Below are positions 55,511 to 64,000 of a stretch of 64,000 bases of DNA, in pieces. The DNA is from Casuarina equisetifolia (taxonomy: Eukaryota > Streptophyta > Magnoliopsida > Fagales > Casuarinaceae). The position numbers were made by a program, and so were the translations under genes. Below the pieces are notes generated by a model. It had not been told where the DNA came from and did not search any database. It worked only from the letters and a program-made list of their open reading frames with translations. Location of the stretch: contig CM052358.1 of assembly GCA_028551475.1 (NCBI GenBank), forward strand, positions 26,624,853 to 26,688,852. Direction: 5' to 3'. How positions within the stretch are numbered: the stretch's first letter is position 1; every line of letters begins with the position of its first letter.

Positions 55511-57460
55511 AAACGTAAGTGTGACCTTTTGGTGATGTGAGGATAAGTCCTTAGTGTTATAAGTAGTAAAATTTTTTCCACTCATTACTAGTTGATTTTT
55601 GGATGGGTGCATACTTTAACAAAAACTTGTGTTTGAATTGTTTCCATGCACAACAAAGCGAGGGCAAACTTGGTCATACATGACTTTGGTTTGGATATTA
55701 AGATGCATAATCACAGTCTTTGCTAGTCAGTTTAGCTCTTTCAAGATTGGATTGATATTTCCTTCAGTTCATTGGAATTACAAACAAAATTTAGAGTGAT
55801 CACCTTAACAAGACTTTAAAGACTTCAAAAATAAAAATCTTCATGTCATTTTGTTTTTTAAAATAATAAGTTTAAATTTATTTGTTATCTTACGTTTTAA
55901 GTTTGACAAAATAATACTTTTAACAAAAATTAGTAATTATACCATTTATGAAACAAAAAATTTAATTTCAGTAAAAGCTTTTCATTTCTTCCAGCTTGAT
56001 CATCTTAATACATTTATCCTTGCCATAGGTACCGTCATGGCCAGGCGCTACCTTCCCATAGCCAGTCTTTTATGACTTGCAAGAAAACAAACCTTATAGG
56101 ATCTACATAGAAAAATTTAAAACACCATTTTGAATTACCAATAAAATAAAAAGATAATAGTTAAAAACATACCGTTCTTGTGATCCATTTTCACCATACC
56201 AAAAACCCATAAGTGCGAATTGGTTTCTTAGCTTAGGCAAATATCCTTTATTCTCATAAGAATCATTGGCTTGATAAGAGAACTTAGGGTTACGTTTTTT
56301 GTGAAAAAGTGACTCTATGTAATCTTAAGAATAATATAAATTTATACTATAAACTAGAGAATAAGACCTAGCCTTAACTCTATATGCAACCCAATGGGCA
56401 TACTCATTATGGCTTTATTTGGTTAGCCACAGCCCACAATAGCCAATCCGTATTTCAAAACTCATGGATCAACTTAATATAGCTCACTTAAGTAAGCCTA
56501 ATTAAAAATTAAGCTAACATGACCTTCACACAATTGTTGGAGCTACCTGTATAATGTATTCATGAAGACATATGAAATGACAAAACCCCAAGTGAAAAAC
56601 AACTTTCTCCCCTTCTTTTGATGTTTTTAAGAATCAACATAGAAAACAAGTGATCCAAGGAGGAAATTTCCAAGACACTGAGGCTTCAATACATAATACT
56701 TCTCTGAACTAGCCCTTATGAAAAAGAGTAAAAATATGATCATTTATCGCTCTTGTGTGTGTCACTTGTGCTTAGGGACAACGATTTGTAAGTATATATA
56801 AATCTGAATCAGATCCACTTCTAATTGAACCATCATAGAAATAAATTAGTTTTTAAATTTTTTATAAAATAATTTTAAAGAATTTATCAACTAGAATTCT
56901 CACTAGAACTTTAAGAACATATCAGATTTATAGGTGAAAGTAACACATTATTTATTTCATCTATCATAATCAATGATTTGTTTTTATTTAGATCAATTCA
57001 AGCTTTATAATGGTGATGTCAAGAGTTAGTAAAGTATAAGGTATGTACCATCTTGTGGCTACAATGTTTTAACTTTGGGAGAGTTAACTATACATGAGTA
57101 TTCATACACAAGGAGTAGTGATTGACTCAAGATATTCAAACAAGGCAAAATTACTTTTCAAGGGGAGCAAAGAGAGTCCTCTTAAGGGGTGAATTGTTGG
57201 AGAAAGCACCTCTCATTAGATTTTAGCTAATAAGAGAATCCATAACATAACTATTTAATGAGAGAGAAAGTATGAGAAGATTTAATTAAAAAAGACTATA
57301 AGAGAAGTAGCACATTGTTCTTCCAAACTCTTAAAATCTATTATGTAGTATGTGTATGTTCCTATTTTTGGGTGTTCAATCCATATTTGATTGGTGTACC
57401 TTATTAATTTCAACAAGTAGTATTAGAGCCAAATTGAATCTCCAATAGTAGCATCAAAGT
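55511..57460. other. Intergenic, nothing recognised
   Basis: AT-rich. 55975-56080 resembles 26870-26960 (AGCTTTTCATTTCTTCCA, then TTCATCATC/TGATCATC). The open frame 55851-56075 carries no motif. Confidence 0.45.
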
Positions 57461-57464
57461 GAGG

Positions 57465-59881
57465 CTAAATCCCTAACAATATATAAGCTAGAGCCACACT
57501 AGCTATTGAGGCAGATCTCACAGATTTGGTAAGGCCTTTGTCAAAAATGATCCGTTGACCAAATAATCTCTTACAACTTTCAAGATCCAAACCATGTGGG
57601 GAAATACAAATTATAACCTCCGCTAATTCCGACGTCTTATACCTATATACTCTACGTGCCCAACACTCCACCTCCACATTCTGGTTGCATGATTTAATTA
57701 AAGCATCAAGGCAGCTCTTCTTTAAAACATCTAAGGTATTATCATCATCCAACATGTGTTCCTTAAACCAAAAATAGCTTATATATACCCAAAATGCATT
57801 TATCCTAGTGGAAGCGGAAGGGACTTTAGGGGCACAAAGATATAAGGATGGTTTTAACCAAGTTCGTTGTCTTGAAAATGACAAAGAAATGTGGGAAGAG
57901 GAGGATTGTTGACATCTAATATTTTGTAATTTGAATTTTAAAGCACATCCAACCTTTTTTTTTTTCTCCTTCTTTAGAAGCGCCAGGCTTATGAACTTTA
58001 AGGTGGATTAAGGGAGCATGTCCATCCCACCATCTACCTAACCTGCAGTCCACATTTTCCCATTTAAAGCAACTAGTGATTCTTTGAGTGATCCACCTTT
58101 TACAGTTCGGGACTTCAGGTACCGATGCAGAGCCAACAATGCAAGGTGCCCAACGCTATATGATTAAAACCAAGAAGAGAAAACCGTCAAATGCAATATT
58201 ATAATCTATGATGTAACAATAACTTTTGTTAATTGCAGACAATAAAAGATAGAAAGGAAGCTCACCTTCGTTTTAAACAAAAAAACTTTCATGATGTGGA
58301 CACGAAAAATGCTTTAGAAACTTGTAGGGTCTACCAACATGATCAATGTAGACAACCAGAAAGCTGAAATCATTAATCAACCCTCCATGCTTTCAACATA
58401 AGAAATATATAGTGATTAAAAATTTTGTAACTCCAAATGTCCTAAGCTCAGTAAAAACTTTGGCAATACTTCAAGTAGAGTCTAGTTGTTCAAGTTTGGT
58501 TTTGTAAGGAAGGGAGGTTGATCCAAATTAGGTGCTCCCCTAAATTTATTCCAAGCTAAACATGAATTTTTAAATAAGGATAAGCAACCAAGACATTTTG
58601 GAATCATTCCATCTAATAAATCACAATAATAAAGTCTTAAATCACATAGGAGGCTTAAACATGAGAGTAAAGGCTTTGAAAATTTTTGCATTTGCTACAT
58701 TGACTCATGTAAAGTACAATAAGGTTGGGGAAGAAGACAAACACTGCTCCGTATTGTAGTTAATTTGTTCCCATAAAGATCTAATAACTAGATTGAAGAT
58801 AAACAACCTAAAATACTAGGAATATCTACATACGAGAGATTGAGAAAACTTAGATTTAGTTCTTTTATATGACTAAAGCCCAAGAAAAAAATTAGGAAGC
58901 TAGAGATGGAAGAATATAAGCCTCAATCTTCACTGTATAAAGCTCCATACCTACTGGAAAAAGGATGGGTTGGGCATATTTTGTCCGCCTATCTGACAAT
59001 AAAGCCATTAGTCACGTGGCTAGTCGAGGAGACAAAACTACAAACTTTTGTAACAAGGTTTCTATACCCAAAGCAACCACATAAATTGAGATTTACAATA
59101 GATGACAAATTCTAAAAGGACAATGGCAACGTTTTAATGCTAGTCTCAGTTATACCAAGAAACTTTAAAGACATCATATTCCCCACAACATTTGGAAATT
59201 GACTACCTCTTAAACAACCAGAAAGATTAAGATTAGTAAGGCATTTTAAGTTGATATCTTTTGTGATATTTTTAAGGGATCAGTAACCTTGCGAATTCAA
59301 TTTCTCAAGTCATTTCATGAATCCAAGAGATGAGTGGAGATTCAATAAATTTGTGCAATATTGAAGATTTAACTACTTAAGATTTCCATGACCTATACTT
59401 TTTTATAAAATATATGCCATTCGAATAATTTACCAATGTCTTTTAGAGCTAGTGTCCAAATTTTTATCTGCTCTTGGTCAACCTCAATGTTTTGTTTAAG
59501 TTTGGCAAAAGCTTTAGCAAAATTCTCTTCTTGTTTTCGTACATAAATGGAATCAACAAAATAAAAGGTAGGCAAAAATGTCATCCCAATTTTTGTCCTG
59601 CATTCTAGGATCTTTGTTAATTCAATTAAGCACCATTTTGAGAAAAGACACCTTTTTGAGATCACAACAACTGCATATTGTGATCTTTGTATCTCTTTCA
59701 AGAGTTCTAGAGAAATATGTTTTCCTCACTCTAGTTTCTCATCATCTTTAAATGTGATAATCTCTTTCCACTTCAAAGCAGCATATAAATGATTATAAAA
59801 CCCTTGCAAATATTTATGAATATTTCTCCATGAAGTATTAGAAGAAGAACAGGAAGCTCCCAAAGTACCCATGAACGCCAT
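57465..59881 (-). pseudogene. TNL relic with TIR joined directly to LRR (NB-ARC lost)
   Basis: Minus strand: ATG at 59881 (MAFMGTLGASCSSSN), then TIR remnants KEIITFKDDEKLE and SQYAVVVISKRCLFSKWCLIEL (Glu kept) to LFEWHIF near 59400. The next text, after about 20 bp, is the LRR start (near 59340-59390, LNLQYCTNLLNLHSSLGFMK, compare LDLQYCTNLSKVHPSLGFMK in the intact gene). So the NB-ARC exon, the first LRR exon and their introns are gone. LRR text with frameshifts and stops continues to about 58270, with a GTGAGC donor near 58262. The terminal exon begins near 58158 (CATATAG acceptor) and its last 139 codons (57465-57884) are open, with NAFWVYIS, EVECWAR and ELAEVIICISPHGLDL. This last exon lacks the Cys-rich tract of the intact TNL. 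Confidence 0.88.
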
Positions 59882-62605
59882 GTATGAATATTTTGGAAAG
59901 AAGAAGATCACTTACAAAGGGAACATGTAATAGGATCTGTTCCAACGCTAACGGTAAATGCTCACTGTCCTATATAAAAGTTCGCACCTTCAGTACAACT
60001 CAACGTGGGGCAAATACTTCATAACCCTGCCGTAAAGAGTCACACAAAACAATCAACCAGAAGTCGATTATATTGTTAAATATTTTTTTAAAAAAAGTAA
60101 ACGATATTTATGAGTCGACTAACTTTAAAGCACGACAAGGTCACTATTAAGAAATTTCAGTGTTAGCGCGAAAAGCAAGGATGCTTCTTTTCCTTTGTGG
60201 GGAAAGGAAAGAGTCTTGAATTGGAAAGGCCACGAATATATGAATTGTCGAGCGTGAAGTCTCCTACTCTATCCGTGGAGATGTGAGTACAATGTATGGT
60301 AATGTTACGTGGAAACGAAGCAACGTTTCGTTTATTTAATTTTGCCAATTGCTTTAGTTCAACTCATATAACATAAACACTTATCTAAACTTAAATAGAT
60401 GACTTGTAAACTAATCTTAGAGAATAAAGTTTTTAAAATCATCTTAGATTTATTAAAAACGTTGTGAAAATAAGATAATTAATAAAATTAAACAATGTTT
60501 TCAGTTTAAATGGCCGGCGTCCTAATCTGACTCCGAGAAAGAAGTTCGATTTCTACCGTTGATCTATAAATGCACATTATTTTGTATCTATTGAGTGCAT
60601 ACGCATCACTCAATTCCTATTTATTCTTTATCACTTGTGTTTTTAGTTTTTAATTAGGTTACACATGATTATAGGAGCCCTTAAAACTCCTCTGCAATAA
60701 AATATTATGTATTTGTATTTAGTTGAAAAGAATAGTTGTCTTGTTATGGAATACTTTATTGAGTAATCCTCAAACTTTGTGACACTTTGTCGTTTAACAT
60801 TTAGTTTAATTTGATTACACGTCACCACACATTTTATTTCCAATGTTCAATATCACGAAGTTTCAATATGGACCAAAATATGCTTGAAGTGGCAATATAG
60901 GAGACAACTCCAAAGAAATAGTTCACCGAATACCTTTCTTTAATCCCAATTGGCTGGTCTTTCACACATTCTTCACGCATATGACAAGCATTTCTAGGGA
61001 TCATGGACGAATGCATTTATTTTGAATGGCCGGCATCCTGATGTGGTTCCAAGAAAGAAGCTGGATTCAAACCACTAAGTTACAAATGCATATTTTTTTA
61101 GTCTGAAATGAAAATTAATTTCTTACTTATGGATTCGGCCAAGTTGGCTTAATAAAATGTGCATGAGATTCGCCACTTTCTACTTACAGACTTACTAGTG
61201 AACATAAGAAAATTTCCAGGTAATTTCGGTTGTTAGCCTTTCGTTAAGCCCTTTGTATTTTAAGGGTGGATGACTAGAATGTTATCACATTCTGGTGGAT
61301 CGAAGAAGAAGGTAATTATCACATGATGGTGGATCCAAGAAGAAGATAATCTCCTTATTATGCATTGTTCCATTTACTATTTTTCAAATTTTCAGCACTC
61401 TGTTATTTAGTTCTTAGTTAATCAGATTAGAGATATCATTACACATATTTATTTTCATACTCAATTTCTTGAAACTCCACCTGCATAGAATATGGATATT
61501 TATATTTTATATGATTCATTAAGGTTTTAACACTTTATGTTGTCTAGTCCTTTTCTCTTCCGGGGGACAAAAGCATATATGTTCGAAGCACCATTATTCC
61601 ACATTAGACAAACAACAAACCTCTGTCCTATTTTAAAATTTGGCCATTAACAAGACTAGCTTGTGCGTAAAGATTTTTAAACCAAAATCTCTACCTTAGA
61701 TAATTTTTAAGATAAATGATCTTTAAATACTTTGGTTGAGGATAAAGATTAAGGGACATAAGGTATTGGACGCTAAAACTCTATCAACATAATGCGATGG
61801 AAGGTTTTTTTTTTTTTTTTCTCTAGCGGAACCACTATAGCCTTTAAGATCCTCGGGGGCTCATATTTCCAATCGTTAGAATGTCCTAGTACTAGTTGTA
61901 ACTTGTGAAACTTTCTACATAAAAAAAATCAGGATATTTTTTTAGCTTTTTAAGAAATCTTTTTTAGCTTATATTTATTGTATAAGTACATTTGTTGCAT
62001 TTATTACACTGAATGTGAAAGTCCAGACTGAATTATCCACTTTTTTAGCTAATAAGGGAGTGCTTAGTCCTCGACCTCAAGCTTTACTAGAACATCGATG
62101 TAGGAGAAATGACTTGAGGACCTATTGCACTGGCAGGGCCTTCTTATTCAAGAAGCTACTTGGGTTGATGCCAAATAGTTTGAAGATACCTATTTTCAAC
62201 ATTGGGGACAAGGCTCCTGTTGAGGGAGAAGGTATGTAGGGTACCAACAACGAAGCCTAGTCAGCATCTAATTAGACTGTTGAGTCATCAAAAGCATTGG
62301 TAATTCTTGGTAGTTAAGTGATGTCGTTTTATGATTGAAGGGTTGGGCTCGATAGGCTGTCGTCACTACCACTGCAGTATAAATAAGTCTGTTTGCAATT
62401 CTGTTGGATCTGTTAGAGGTATTGAGTTCCCTCAAAGAAACGCTACATTCTTGGATTTCCTTGTAATCGTTTCTTACTAGTCAAGATTGTTCGCAAGCCT
62501 AAACTTCCGAAGAATCCTCTTTGTGAGTTCTCTCTGGCAAATCCTTGCTCTATTACCCGTTCATTTGTTAAATCTACAAATCAGAATTTGGATCGCTGTA
62601 ATTCT
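59882..62605. other. Intergenic with dispersed-repeat fragments (R3, R4)
   Basis: R4 text GGCCGGC(G/A)TCCT followed by AGAAAGAAG occurs at 60512-60560 and 61026-61070, each followed by AAATGCA(C/T)AT; a related copy is at 26218. R3 text (TTAATCAGATTAGAGATATC, CATATATGTTCGAAG) at 61390-61640 matches 6290-6490. A roughly 43-bp imperfect tandem (TTATCACATTCTGGTGGATC / TTATCACATGATGGTGGATC) lies at 61277-61350. A T run is at about 61806-61820. The frame 62015-62239 has no motif. No gene supported. Confidence 0.5.
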
Positions 62606-62609
62606 ATTT

Positions 62610-63110
62610 AAGCTTTCGGAAAGAGTCTTTCCCTATTTATAAGAATTGCATTTTATAAATTCTGTCAACTTAAGATGTGTAAATCCCATACTCTTGGAAA
62701 TAAATCTCAATTAATTAAGAAATTGAAATTGAAACATTTAATAAAGTATCCCAAGTGAACCAAGAGCAAAGATGACCACACAAGCCTCTATTTGAAAATA
62801 AGAAACGCATGCGAAAAGAGTTGTGAGCATATGACGGATCCTAACTTCCTTATTACTTTGTTGAGAGGTCAAGAAGATTCTCTTACCGGAAGTTGGACCA
62901 GAATAAATCTACGTCATATCCATCCCCACCACTCCCAAAAAGTAGAACTCATCGTTATCATGTCCACCAGAGAGTGTAAAAATTATCAAACGAATCCACT
63001 TTTCATCTTCCAAAGGAATCAACTTTCACATCTTTTGGAAGAATCGACTTTGTAAGGAAGGGGGTCTCGGAATTTTTCACAGGAAATTTCAATGTGGCGG
63101 TCCTTCAACA
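62610..63110. repeat. Dispersed repeat R1, copy
   Basis: TTTAAGCTTTCGGAAAGAGTC, AAAGTATCCCAAGTGAACCA and GAGTTGTGAGCATATGA, then AAAGGAATCAACTTTCAC and TCACAGGAAATTTC, in R1 order. The frame 62792-63055 lies within the repeat and is not called a gene. Confidence 0.55.
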
Positions 63111-64000
63111 TGTATTCACGGTTTAGTCCATTGCCTTTTAGCGTCCGGTAGGAAAGAGGTTTATATCTATTCATTTTATTTGTTGAAAAGATAAATTATA
63201 TTAATAAATATTAAAATATAAAAGCCGAAGGTCATACCCTAGCATTACAGAAGTTACCTTATCTATAGAAAGATGAAAGTTAAAAACCTTCAAAACTTAC
63301 TCAAAATAATATTGTCTTGGCAAAATTTTATATTTCTAAACAAAAAAACTCTCTTTTGCATTACTTTTTTTATTTTAGTAAGAGAATAGGGATAATAATT
63401 GTTTTTCCCTAAAAACTTTATTTCGTTCAGCCCATATACAATAAATGCAAGCTTAAAAAGATATCTTAAAAAGTTTAGCAAGTAAATTTTTTTCTTTGAT
63501 TACTTTAATCATCTATTGTAGTTTTTTATTCCATCCTTTAATGTTACATTGGATCTATTATGAGTAAGAATACTTTCTTGAATCACCCTTGCTTATGCAT
63601 ATTTAAAAAAGAAACTAACAAAAATTACAATATATGTTTACTAAAAGAAGTCACTATATAATTTCTTTTATTATAAAAAGTTTGTCCTTACTAATAAGTC
63701 CTCTAAAGAAATTGTGTTTTTTAATACCTTCTGCCAAAATTAAATCATACCAATCCACAATTACACCAACTTGTCAAAAATTATTATAAATCTTTTGGCA
63801 ATAATATGTAGAACTAGAGAAAACAAAGATAAGTCTATACCTTAACTTGATAAGACCCCACCAACTTTAAGTTATGGTATCTTTTATGTCCAATTGCGTT
63901 ATTGAAGTTTTTTTACATTTTATATTGTAAATCTATTTACTTGATAATGAAGCTTCTAGGAGATTTATGAGATTCCAAAGTATATGTCCTGGGAGGATTC
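63111..64000. other. AT-rich end of window, nothing recognised
   Basis: No open frame with a motif, no transposon end, no RNA gene seen. Confidence 0.5.

Noticed and set aside
62290-62600. LTR-like stretch with GTATAAATAAG at about 62376
   Set aside because: No partner repeat, primer-binding site or target duplication found in the window; not enough for a solo-LTR call.

Overview
The window is AT-rich nuclear plant DNA. TIR-NBS-LRR (TNL) disease-resistance genes, a Ty3/gypsy LTR retrotransposon, L1-type LINEs and a VQ-motif gene together point to a eudicot; the species cannot be named from sequence alone. Two host genes look whole: a VQ-motif transcriptional co-regulator (3509-4009, +) and a five-exon TNL receptor (45647-50035, -). 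Most of the rest is decayed resistance genes, transposable elements, duplicated blocks and non-coding dispersed repeats.

Layout. 1-4 kb: featureless flank, then the VQ gene with putative promoter elements. 4.9-5.7 kb: LRR relic with an internal 137-bp tandem duplication. 7.8-12.4 kb: Ty3/gypsy element with both LTRs and a 5-bp target duplication, inserted in the downstream flank of a decayed TNL (12.7-15.7 kb). 17.7-18.0 kb: TIR fragment. 21.2-22.3 kb: second copy of the TNL 3' segment, without the retroelement. 22.4-25.6 kb: old 5'-truncated LINE. 28.1-30.6 and 42.0-45.1 kb: two copies of one block, each with NADP-malic-enzyme exon remnants. 31.9-37.4 kb: complete LINE with two open ORFs and a perfect 16-bp target duplication. 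38.8-39.7 kb: LINE relic. 45.4 kb: probable tRNA-derived SINE. 45.6-50.0 kb: the intact TNL. 50.7-51.5 kb: tandem repeats. 57.5-59.9 kb: TNL relic that lost its NB-ARC region. 60-64 kb: repeats only.

All six TNL-derived loci lie on the minus strand, as expected of a tandem resistance-gene array grown by local duplication and then mostly lost, with one survivor. A dispersed non-coding repeat (called R1 here) recurs between the relics and is itself split by the complete LINE. The surviving TNL has the expected TIR and NB-ARC motifs, and an unusual feature in its last exon: a cysteine-every-third-residue tract of about 42 extra residues that a neighbouring relic lacks. I found no tRNA or rRNA gene, no CRISPR array, and no convincing new multi-gene system.
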